A stretch of DNA of 6,196 nt from Candidatus Zipacnadia bacterium (GCA_029821215.1 JALGTV010000088.1:1-6196), one strand, 5' to 3'; positions 1 through 6,105 are shown, numbered from the stretch's first letter. A program made the numbers and translations. Notes: generated by a model from the sequence alone, not told the origin.

Positions 1-386
1 TGATCCACGCCGAGGGCCTGGAGGCGGTCTACCAGCGGCACGAGAAACTGGCCCAAATGACGCGGGTCGCTATGCAAGCCTTGGACCTGGAGCTATTCGC
101 GGAGCCCGATTATGCCTCGGCAGTGGTAACGTCAGTGGTATCACCCGCAGAGCTGGATTCGACTGAGTTGGTCCGCGCCGTAGATGAGAAGCATAATATT
201 CTTATCTCCGGTGGCCAGGGAGAGCTAAAGGGCAGGATCTTCAGAATCGGTCATCTGGGCTGGGTCGGTCCCCAGCAGATTTACCAGACTATCGCTGCCG
301 TCGCCGACGGGCTGAACCAACTGGGCCACCAGTGTGACGCCGAGCAGGCGGCCCAGGCAGCACAAGCGGCAGCTAAGGAGAGGTAA
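1..386 (+). CDS. Class V aminotransferase (alanine-glyoxylate/serine-pyruvate/phosphoserine type), 3' part
   Basis: This is a partial gene. The frame is open from base 3, so the true start lies left of the window; about 127 C-terminal residues are present out of a usual family length near 380. The ATG at 57 is internal, because the codons before it (IHAEGLEAVYQRHEKLAQ) already read as the family's helical linker into the C-terminal domain. The hallmark FRIGHLGWV lies near base 240; its Arg is expected from the family to bind the substrate carboxylate. The PLP lysine would lie in the missing part. The gene ends in an Ala/Gln-rich tail. These PLP enzymes move amino groups between amino acids and 2-oxo acids. 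With serA starting 9 bases downstream, the likely role is the transamination step of serine biosynthesis (3-phosphohydroxypyruvate to phosphoserine), replacing SerC. Alanine- or serine-glyoxylate aminotransferase is the alternative. The family call is firm; the exact substrate is inference. Confidence 0.92.
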   Translation, partial: IHAEGLEAVYQRHEKLAQMTRVAMQALDLELFAEPDYASAVVTSVVSPAELDSTELVRAVDEKHNILISGGQGELKGRIFRIGHLGWVGPQQIYQTIAAVADGLNQLGHQCDAEQAAQAAQAAAKER

Positions 387-395
387 GACGAAGCT

Positions 396-1340
396 ATGGC
401 TACCCACCGGATATTAGTTTGCGATCCCTTAGCCGAGGAAGGCCTACATATACTGGAGGAAATCGGCGAGGTCCAAACGTGCTTTGATTTCACTGAGCAG
501 CAGCTAATTGAGGCTATCAAAGATGCCGACGCGATGGTGGTGCGCAGTGGCACCCAGGTTACCGCCCCGATAATTCAGGCCAGCACCCGCCTAAAGATCA
601 TTGCCCGGGCGGGAGTGGGCGTGGATAACATTGATCTGGATGCCGCCACCCGTCAGGGCATCATCGTGGTAAACTGTCCTACTGGCAATACCGTTGCCAC
701 TGCCGAGCATGCCCTGGCCCTACTATTGGCAGCCGCCCGCAACATTCCCCAGGCTAATATCAGTCTCAGAGCCGGTCGGTGGGAGCGGGGACGATTTATG
801 GGCCGCCAAGTGGCTGGGAAGACTTTGGCCATTATCGGGTTAGGCAAAATCGGCACTGAGGTCGCCCGCCGCGCCACCGCATTGGGAATGGAGGTGGTTG
901 CCTACGACCCCTATGTTGCCCCCGATCATGCCAGTAGCCTGGGGGTACAGATGCAGTCACTTGCTGAAGTGCTGGCGGAGGCTGATTTTATCACTATTCA
1001 TACCGCCCTGACCGATGAGACTCAGGGGTTGATAGACGCCGAGAAACTTGAGCATGTCAAACCTGACGCCATTATCATAAACTGTGCGCGAGCCGGCATT
1101 GTAGATGAGGACGCTCTGCTGACAGCACTGCAAGAAGGAAAGATTGGGGGGGCCGCCTTGGATGTATTCGCGGGTGGCTCAGAGCCGAATGCGGAACTGA
1201 TAGCGCTGGATAACGTCATTGCTACGCCGCACCTGGGGGCTTCCACCACTGAGGCGCAGGTCAATGTCGCTGTGGATGCCGCCAAACAGGTGGTAGACGT
1301 GCTGAGGGGCCAGGCCCCACGCTGGCCGGTTCATTGTTAG
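396..1340 (+). CDS. serA: D-3-phosphoglycerate dehydrogenase, short form without ACT domain
   Basis: The 314-residue protein is a D-isomer-specific 2-hydroxyacid dehydrogenase that oxidises 3-phosphoglycerate to 3-phosphohydroxypyruvate with NAD, the first step of serine synthesis, in the cytosol. Visible motifs are RAGVGVDNID (71-80), CPTGNTVATAEH (94-105), the Rossmann loop GLGKIG (148-153) with an Asp at 171 that fits NAD preference, INCARAGIVDEDA with catalytic Arg232, and TPHLGAST with catalytic His279. The start at ATG 396 has an AGGAGAGG-like site that overlaps the end of the aminotransferase gene. The protein stops directly after the substrate-domain return helix, so the ASB and ACT regulatory domains of the roughly 525-residue Bacillota enzymes are absent; serine feedback through ACT is therefore not expected. 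The catalytic Glu motif is unusual: the usual F-x-x-E-P reads FAGGSEP (258-264). A related hydroxyacid dehydrogenase is possible, but the aminotransferase neighbour favours SerA. Confidence 0.9.
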   Translation: MATHRILVCDPLAEEGLHILEEIGEVQTCFDFTEQQLIEAIKDADAMVVRSGTQVTAPIIQASTRLKIIARAGVGVDNIDLDAATRQGIIVVNCPTGNTVATAEHALALLLAAARNIPQANISLRAGRWERGRFMGRQVAGKTLAIIGLGKIGTEVARRATALGMEVVAYDPYVAPDHASSLGVQMQSLAEVLAEADFITIHTALTDETQGLIDAEKLEHVKPDAIIINCARAGIVDEDALLTALQEGKIGGAALDVFAGGSEPNAELIALDNVIATPHLGASTTEAQVNVAVDAAKQVVDVLRGQAPRWPVHC

Positions 1341-1355
1341 AGCAGTTAGCTCAAC
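1336..1355 (+). other. Small stem-loop over the serA stop codon
   Basis: GTT(1336-1338), bulged A, GAGC(1340-1343), loop AGTTA, GCTC(1349-1352), AAC(1353-1355) gives a seven-pair stem with one bulge. It begins inside the serA stop codon and lies in the 53-base gap before surE. No T-run follows, so it is not a standard terminator. It could protect the upstream message or be a processing site, or it could be chance. Confidence 0.3.
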
Positions 1356-1393
1356 TACCAGCAGTCAGCCGCCTGGAAATGAGGGACAAAGCA

Positions 1394-2161
1394 ATGGACA
1401 TACTAATAACTAATGATGATGGCATCTACGCGCCCGGATTGAAGGCTCTGGCTCAGAGCCTGCAGCAGATAGCCGAGGTGACCATCGTCGCGCCCGAGCA
1501 GGAGCAAAGTGCCTCCGGCCATGCGGTGACTCTGCATAAGCCGCTACGAATGAAGTCGGTGGAGATTCCCGGGTTGGATGGAGCTGCCTATGCCAGCAAT
1601 GGCACTCCGGCCGACTGCGTAATCTTAGGTTGTCTGACTGGGTTGAGCCAGCCCGATCTGGTGGTGGCCGGCATTAACCGGGGGGCCAACCTGGGTGAGG
1701 AAATACTGTATTCCGGCACAGTCTCCGCCGCGATGGAGGCAGCGCTACAAGGCGTGCCCGCTTTTGCTATCTCGGTGGATTCTTATTCCCCGACCGACTT
1801 TGAGCCAGCCGCCCAGTTTGCCCGAAAGCTGGCCCAGGTTCTGCCCCATGCCGACCTCAATGACAACTGTTTTCTGAATGTGAATGTCCCGGCTGTGCCG
1901 CGCCCGGAGATTACTGGTATTAGGTTCACCAGGCTGGGCAAGCGGGCTTACATCAACAAGGTAGAGCACCGTGAGGACCTGCGGGGACAGAGCTATTATT
2001 GGTTAGCGGGCAATCCTGAAGAGACCGATAGTGGCGAGGGCACCGATATCGCCGCTGTGGCCGCCGGCCAGATATCAATCACTCCCATGCACTTTGACCT
2101 GACCAGCCACGAGCTGCTGGATGATCTCGCCTCGCTGGTGGATGATCTCAGTGACTGGTGA
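1394..2161 (+). CDS. surE: 5'/3'-nucleotidase SurE
   Basis: SurE removes phosphate from nucleoside 5'- and 3'-monophosphates using a divalent metal, and is a cytosolic housekeeping and survival enzyme. The 255-residue protein has the usual length and all key motifs: the N-terminal MDILITNDDG with metal ligands Asp8 and Asp9, QSASGHAVTL with Ser39, GINRGANLG with Asn95, and GEEILYSGTVSAAMEA (101-116). The start at ATG 1394 is chosen because the protein then begins exactly at the conserved first strand and GAGGG (1381-1385) sits 8 bases upstream. An in-frame TTG at 1334 and ATG at 1379 would add non-conserved residues. The 3' end overlaps the start of the radical SAM gene. The family call is firm. 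Its role with the serine genes is not evident and probably only positional. Confidence 0.96.
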   Translation: MDILITNDDGIYAPGLKALAQSLQQIAEVTIVAPEQEQSASGHAVTLHKPLRMKSVEIPGLDGAAYASNGTPADCVILGCLTGLSQPDLVVAGINRGANLGEEILYSGTVSAAMEAALQGVPAFAISVDSYSPTDFEPAAQFARKLAQVLPHADLNDNCFLNVNVPAVPRPEITGIRFTRLGKRAYINKVEHREDLRGQSYYWLAGNPEETDSGEGTDIAAVAAGQISITPMHFDLTSHELLDDLASLVDDLSDW

Positions 2162-3089
2162 ACCTACCAGCCCTGCCTACCTGGAGCTGCACGCCGCCGG
2201 AGAATTGACTAAGCGCCGCGATAAAGCACTGCGGATGCTGGCGCAGTGTCGGCTGTGTCCGCGGGAGTGTGGCGTAAACCGGCAGGAGGGCGAGGTGGGC
2301 TTCTGTCGGTCGGGTCGCCTGGCGCAGGTCTCCAGTTACAATCCCCACTTCGGTGAGGAACGGCCCCTGGTGGGGAGAGGCGGCTCGGGGACTATATTTT
2401 TGACCAATTGTAATCTGCGCTGCATATTCTGCCAGAATTACGATATTAGCCACCTGGGGCGGGGCCAGGAAGTATCAGCTCAGCGCCTGGCCGAGATGAT
2501 GCTACAGTTGCAGCATTTGGGCTGTCACAATATCAATTTCGTGACTCCCACTCACTTCATGCCTCAGATTCTGGAGGCGCTGGTCATTGCTGCTGATGAG
2601 GGATTAAACTTGCCGCTGGTGTATAATTGTGGGGGCTATGAAAGTGTGGCGGCGCTGCAACTGCTGGACGGAATTGTGGACATATATATGCCCGATGTCA
2701 AATACAGTAACAGTCAGGTAGCCGAGCGTTTCTCGGGGGCCCCGGATTATTTCCCACGGATGAAGGAAGCAGTGCGGGAGATGCACCGGCAGGTGGGCGA
2801 CTTGCAGATAGATGATGGGGGGCTGGCCAGCCGGGGGCTGTTAGTGCGACATTTGGTTATGCCCGAAGGATTGGCTGGCACCGCCGAAGTGATGGACTTT
2901 TTGGCGTCGGTAAGTCCTGATACCTATGTTAACGTTATGGCCCAGTATCGCCCCTGCTATCAGGCCCATCATGATGACCAGATTAACCGGCCAATTACCA
3001 CTGAGGAATACCGCCAAGCGGTTCAGGCTGCCTATGAGGCCGGCTTGCACCGGCTGGATGAGCGGCCGCTGGCGTTGCCAAGGAAGTGA
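2151..3089 (+). CDS. PflX-like radical SAM protein (pyruvate formate-lyase-activating-enzyme related)
   Basis: The 312-residue protein binds a [4Fe-4S] cluster through C87-x3-C91-x2-C94 in TNCNLRCIFCQNYDIS, the radical SAM signature, which cleaves S-adenosylmethionine to a 5'-deoxyadenosyl radical. An N-terminal cysteine cluster, CRLCPRECGVNR plus GFC (C33, C36, C40, C52), precedes it; this matches the PflX family (COG1313), annotated as putative glycyl-radical-enzyme activases with unproven substrate. Further family-like stretches are YNCGGYES (158-165), YMPDVKY (179-185) and VMAQYRP (262-268). No glycyl radical enzyme is present in the window, so an activase role is not supported here. The start is uncertain: GTG 2151 has GGTGG at 9 bases upstream and overlaps the surE end by 11 bases; ATG 2142 (GGTGG directly adjacent) and ATG 2121 are alternatives in the same frame. 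The overlap suggests translational coupling with surE. Confidence 0.9.
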   Translation: MTGEPTSPAYLELHAAGELTKRRDKALRMLAQCRLCPRECGVNRQEGEVGFCRSGRLAQVSSYNPHFGEERPLVGRGGSGTIFLTNCNLRCIFCQNYDISHLGRGQEVSAQRLAEMMLQLQHLGCHNINFVTPTHFMPQILEALVIAADEGLNLPLVYNCGGYESVAALQLLDGIVDIYMPDVKYSNSQVAERFSGAPDYFPRMKEAVREMHRQVGDLQIDDGGLASRGLLVRHLVMPEGLAGTAEVMDFLASVSPDTYVNVMAQYRPCYQAHHDDQINRPITTEEYRQAVQAAYEAGLHRLDERPLALPRK

Positions 3090-3091
3090 GT

Positions 3092-3121
3092 GTCAATGCG
3101 GTCTGGAACGCCAGTGTTGAC
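3092..3121 (+). other. Weak imperfect inverted repeat between radical SAM gene and next gene
   Basis: GTCAA (3092-3096) pairs with TTGAC (3117-3121) around an inner CTGG-AACG-CCAG hairpin (3103-3114), with unequal internal loops of 6 and 2 bases. It lies in the 52-base gap just before the strong ribosome-binding site of the next gene. No T-tract follows. It may shape the mRNA, but chance is a fair explanation. Confidence 0.22.
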
Positions 3122-3126
3122 GGGAG

Positions 3127-3135
3127 AGGAGGTGA
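3127..3135 (+). promoter_or_regulatory. Near-perfect Shine-Dalgarno site that fixes the start at 3142
   Basis: AGGAGGTGA pairs with the 16S rRNA 3' end over nine bases and sits 6 bases before ATG 3142. Its last three bases are also a TGA stop in the frame of the gene, so no longer start is possible. It is the strongest ribosome-binding site in the window and implies high translation of the unassigned protein that follows. Confidence 0.85.
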
Positions 3136-3141
3136 GTAAGA

Positions 3142-3894
3142 ATGTATCGACGCCAGCTATTGCTTGAGGGCGACTGGATGAACTGGCTGCCACCATCCCC
3201 GCATCGGGAGGCGATCCTGGACTTTCTGGAGCGAGGGCGATGTACGCTAATAGAGCGTGGTGAGGATGAAAGTCCACTTATCCAGTTTGAAGACGGCGGC
3301 CTGATGGAGCTGGACAAAATCCGCTACGACGAAGACATTGCTTTCTACCACGCTGACCAGCCCGACGAGCGCGTATACGGTGAATACCGCGCCACCCAGT
3401 ACAGCGATGTGTGCGGCTCAGTGGATGAAATGAAGCGCATCTTTGCCGAGGAACCACAGCGCATTGCTGAAGATAGGGATTACCTGGAGAGCCTGCTGAA
3501 GGACACGCTGTATATGATGCGGCGGATGAATAGGCGGCAACAAGCATACTCTGAGTTTGGGCGACAGCTTGCAGAGTTGGCCCGGCAAATACAGCAAGTG
3601 GAGGAAGAGAGCATGGCACCGGCTCACAAGGGTGCCGAGGAGTTGCGGCGGATGTGGGACACTAACCCCGACTGCGCGGCCACTGAGCTTGCGCGGCTCA
3701 ACGAATTGGCCGAGCAGGTGCGCGGTGTCGGGAGCCGGCAGGAGGCCCGCTTGCGCGACCATAAGCATCTGGCCCTGGAAGTATTCCGTGCGTATCAGAC
3801 CATCAAGGGGCAGCGGAACTGGAGTGAAGAAGAAGCCCAGGCCACTGATCGGGTGGAAAGTGGCGATGACAGGGCAGTATCGTCAAGCGCGTAA
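3142..3894 (+). CDS. Conserved-looking hypothetical protein, helical, function unknown
   Basis: I do not recognise this 250-residue protein. It has no signal peptide and no membrane segment, so it is probably cytosolic. Residues about 20-80 look like a small mixed or beta domain (EAILDFLERGRCTLIERG, then SPLIQFEDGGLMELDKIRY) with many acidic residues. Residues about 95-235 are almost all helix-forming, rich in Glu, Arg and Gln, with likely coiled coil at 95-155 and 160-220. The tail (SGDDRAVSSSA) looks disordered. Three cysteines (34, 91, 178) are scattered and form no metal motif. The start is set by a near-perfect ribosome-binding site and an in-frame stop immediately upstream. It is followed after 28 bases by another coiled-coil protein gene, which suggests the two act together, possibly as a structural or adaptor pair; this is inference. 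That it is a real gene is supported by the ribosome-binding site, uninterrupted frame and tiling with neighbours. Confidence 0.85.
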   Translation: MYRRQLLLEGDWMNWLPPSPHREAILDFLERGRCTLIERGEDESPLIQFEDGGLMELDKIRYDEDIAFYHADQPDERVYGEYRATQYSDVCGSVDEMKRIFAEEPQRIAEDRDYLESLLKDTLYMMRRMNRRQQAYSEFGRQLAELARQIQQVEEESMAPAHKGAEELRRMWDTNPDCAATELARLNELAEQVRGVGSRQEARLRDHKHLALEVFRAYQTIKGQRNWSEEEAQATDRVESGDDRAVSSSA

Positions 3895-3922
3895 ACTACA
3901 CTGGTAAGGGAGGAATTCAGTG

Positions 3923-4444
3923 ATGAGTAATTTTTGGCAGGTTGTCAAACAGACTGCGGATCGGGTATTCCGCGGCAGTAAGCACTCGGTCGCGGTGATC
4001 ACCGAGAGTATTGATCGCCAGGCGACTATCCAAAAGCTGGCCAGTCGCATGCGGGGCCTGGAGCGCGAACGCCATGACCTAATCAGTACTATCGGGAAAA
4101 AGGTCTACTCACTACACCAGCGTGGCAAAGTACGCAACCGCGATGTACTGAATGATTGCGTTCGCATAGACGAAATAGGCCAGCAACTGGAGGATCTGCA
4201 GCAACAGATAGAGCAGATTCGCCGCCAGGCAGCCACCGAGGAGGAAATCGTGGTGGAAATTGAGGACGAGGAGTCGCTGACCGATGAAGAGGCGGCAGCT
4301 CCCGAAGAGGAGGCAACCCCCAAGGAGGTTGAGGAGGAGGAAGTGGCTACCGAGCCACCCGGTGAGGAGCAGCAGCCGGAGCCTATCGAGCCGGAGCCGC
4401 CAGACACCAACTGGGATGAACCCGACACCAGCCAGCAATATTAG
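3923..4444 (+). CDS. Hypothetical protein: basic coiled-coil domain plus long acidic Pro/Glu tail
   Basis: The 173-residue protein has two clearly different halves. Residues 1-101 are helical with an excess of Lys/Arg and end in a likely coiled coil (DEIGQQLEDLQQQIEQIR, 83-100). Their pattern (short amphipathic N-terminus, then IGKKVYSLHQRGKV, then a Cys-containing turn and coiled coil) resembles small Bacillota proteins that usually carry a C-terminal zinc ribbon; that resemblance is from memory and not tested. Residues 106-173 hold 29 Asp/Glu, only one Lys and many Pro, and should be disordered; there is no zinc ribbon here. No signal peptide or membrane span is seen. GGGAGG (3908-3913) precedes both GTG 3920 and ATG 3923; ATG at 9 bases is preferred. 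An in-frame TAA at 3905 rules out longer starts. Function is unknown; a protein-binding or scaffold role is a guess. Confidence 0.85.
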   Translation: MSNFWQVVKQTADRVFRGSKHSVAVITESIDRQATIQKLASRMRGLERERHDLISTIGKKVYSLHQRGKVRNRDVLNDCVRIDEIGQQLEDLQQQIEQIRRQAATEEEIVVEIEDEESLTDEEAAAPEEEATPKEVEEEEVATEPPGEEQQPEPIEPEPPDTNWDEPDTSQQY

Positions 4445-4523
4445 GTACTAATACTGCTGGCCAACAGGAAACCTGTTAGTACTAACGGGCACTACCTGGA
4501 ATTAGCTAATCCGGATAGCCCGT
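4441..4523 (+). promoter_or_regulatory. Palindrome-rich intergenic region upstream of the DUF1846 gene
   Basis: Most of the 94-base gap is symmetric. Three TTAG/CTAA dyads occur: TTAG-GTA-CTAA (4441-4451, overlapping the stop codon of the preceding gene), TTAG-TA-CTAA (4476-4485, part of the perfect 12-base palindrome GTTAGTACTAAC at 4475-4486) and TTAGCTAA (4502-4509, part of the palindrome ATTAGCTAAT). In RNA, AACAGG-AAA-CCTGTT (4463-4477) can form a hairpin, and ACGGGC (4485-4490) can pair with GCCCGT (4518-4523) around an inner stem built on ATTAGCTAAT. No T-tract follows, so a rho-independent terminator is unlikely. I find no convincing -35/-10 pair. Operator sites or a structured 5' leader for the DUF1846 gene are the best readings. 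The symmetry is directly visible; the regulatory role is inferred. Confidence 0.5.
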
Positions 4524-4538
4524 GAAAGAGGCTGGTTG

Positions 4539-6068
4539 ATGTATAAGATTGGATTTGATAATGAGCTGTACCTGAGCAAACAGAGCGAGGCGATTCTGGA
4601 GCGCGTGGCCCAGTTCAATGACAAGCTATATCTGGAGTTTGGCGGCAAGCTCTCGTTTGACTATCACGCCCACCGGGTATTGCCCGGCTATGATCCCAAT
4701 GTCAAGCTGAGACTCCTGCAACACCTAAAGGACCAGATTGAGGTCATCTTCTGTGTATGCGCCGCCGATTTGGAGAACGGCCGGATCCGGGGCGATTTTG
4801 GTATAACTTACGAAACCGCTACCCTTAAGGCCATAGATGATCTGACCGATTGGGACATTGAGACCACAGCGGTGGTCATCAACCGCTTTTCCGATGAAGC
4901 TGTAGCTAAGCGGCTGATGGCCAAAGTTCGCCAACAGCAGATACCTGTCTACACCCAGCCGTATATTGACGGATATCCGACCGATGTAGACAAAATTGTG
5001 AGCTCTGCCGGCTATGGCCGTTACCCCTATATCCCCACTTCCAAGCCCATCGTCATCGTCACCGGCGCCGGCCCCGGCAGCGGCAAGATGTCCACGTGTC
5101 TGGCCCAGATGTATCATGACCATCAGCAAGGCAGACGTTCGGGCTACGCGAAATTTGAGACCTTCCCCATCTGGGATCTGCCTGTGGACCATCCCGTCAA
5201 TGTGGCCTACGAGGCCGCCACCGCCGACCTTGGAGATCAGAATATGGTGGATCCTTTCCATCTGGCCGCCTATGGCGTGACGGCTATCAATTATAATCGA
5301 GACGTGGAGAGTTTCCCTATTCTTAACAGTTTGCTGGAGCGCATTGTGGGTGAAGATAAGAGTATGCTGTACTACAAATCGCCGACTGATATGGGTGTGA
5401 ATAGAGCCAGCGCCGGCATAGTAGATGACGGGGTGGTACGGGAGGCAGCCCGGCAGGAGATCATTCGCCGCTTTTTCCGTTACCGGTGGGAGTACCTGGG
5501 GGCGGTGGGAAGCCAGGAAGCGGTGGAGCGGACCGAGGAGCTAATGAAACGAGTTGGCGTCACCCCCACGGACCGGGCAACCGTCTCCCCTGCCCGTCAG
5601 GCCGCCCAGGAGGCGGAGGAGACCGGCAAGGGCAACAAGGGCCTGTACTGTGGGGCGGCCCTGGAGTTGCCCGATGGTGCCTTAGTTACCGGCAAGAACT
5701 CGCCGCTGCTGCATGCGGCCTCGGCCGCGATTCTCAATGGGGTTAAGCACCTGGCGGGGATCCCCGATGATATCCACTTGCTCCCTGAGCTGATGGTAAG
5801 TAATGTGGCCAAATTGAAAGCCCAGGTGCTGGGCTCGCGCTCGGCCAGTCTGAATGTAGAAGAGGTGCTTATTGCCTTGGGCATCAGCGCAGCGACCAAT
5901 CCGGCCGCCGAAGCCGCGGTTCAGATGCTCAGCAGGTTGCGGGATCGTGATATGCACCTGACCCATGTGCCCAGTTCCGGCGACCAATCGGGCCTGCGCG
6001 ACCTGGGCCTCATCTTCACCACCGACGCCCAGCCCACCTCCCACGGCTACTTTTTCCTTCGTAGTTAG
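4539..6068 (+). CDS. DUF1846 domain-containing protein, complete
   Basis: The 509-residue protein matches the DUF1846 (UPF0371) family along its whole length, which is usually near 500 residues. Recognisable blocks are the N-terminal KIGFDNELYLSKQSEAILER, YLEFGGKLSFDYHAHRVLPG (31-50), IRGDFGITYETATLKAIDDL (83-102), a glycine-rich loop TGAGPGSGKMSTCL (175-188), GYAKFETFPIWDLPVDHPVN (202-221), AYEAATADLGDQNMVDPFHL (223-242), YKSPTDMGVNRA (279-290) and ALGISAATNP (446-455). The glycine-rich loop resembles a nucleotide-binding P-loop (GxxxxGK with Lys183), but Ser/Thr does not directly follow the Lys, so NTP binding is suggestive only. No enzymatic function is established to my knowledge. No signal or membrane segment is present. 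ATG 4539 is preferred to TTG 4536 because AGAGG (4527-4531) is 7 bases away and the family starts with this Met. It probably has its own control, given the palindromes upstream. Confidence 0.95.
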   Translation: MYKIGFDNELYLSKQSEAILERVAQFNDKLYLEFGGKLSFDYHAHRVLPGYDPNVKLRLLQHLKDQIEVIFCVCAADLENGRIRGDFGITYETATLKAIDDLTDWDIETTAVVINRFSDEAVAKRLMAKVRQQQIPVYTQPYIDGYPTDVDKIVSSAGYGRYPYIPTSKPIVIVTGAGPGSGKMSTCLAQMYHDHQQGRRSGYAKFETFPIWDLPVDHPVNVAYEAATADLGDQNMVDPFHLAAYGVTAINYNRDVESFPILNSLLERIVGEDKSMLYYKSPTDMGVNRASAGIVDDGVVREAARQEIIRRFFRYRWEYLGAVGSQEAVERTEELMKRVGVTPTDRATVSPARQAAQEAEETGKGNKGLYCGAALELPDGALVTGKNSPLLHAASAAILNGVKHLAGIPDDIHLLPELMVSNVAKLKAQVLGSRSASLNVEEVLIALGISAATNPAAEAAVQMLSRLRDRDMHLTHVPSSGDQSGLRDLGLIFTTDAQPTSHGYFFLRS

Positions 6069-6105
6069 ACCATCGCCTTTGGGGATACCGAAATGTTGCC
6101 CAGCT

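Noticed and set aside
1334..1393. Upstream TTG start that would extend SurE by 20 residues and overlap serA
   Set aside because: SurE proteins begin at the conserved MDILITNDDG strand, and ATG 1394 has its own GAGGG site 8 bases upstream.
3278..3768. Two - strand open frames of about 115 codons opposite the 250-residue protein gene
   Set aside because: They overlap each other and the + strand gene, which has a near-perfect ribosome-binding site; translations look like shadow sequence.
4322..4345. Internal AAGGAGG followed by in-frame GTG 4343, a possible internal translation start
   Set aside because: The purine-rich string is explained by Glu codons, the spacing of about 14 bases is too long, and the product would be only the acidic tail.
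4089..4438. Overlapping - strand open frames with Ser-rich or Leu-rich translations
   Set aside because: They are the complement of Glu/Pro-rich codons of the acidic tail on the + strand; low complexity, no ribosome-binding site support.
4445..4538. Rho-independent terminator or sigma-A promoter in the gap before DUF1846
   Set aside because: The hairpins are not followed by a T-run, and no -35/-10 pair better than about four plus three matches could be found.
4725..5261. 178-codon open frame on the - strand inside the DUF1846 gene
   Set aside because: It lies wholly antisense to a well-conserved family protein, has no recognisable protein features, and is explained by the codon bias of the + strand gene.
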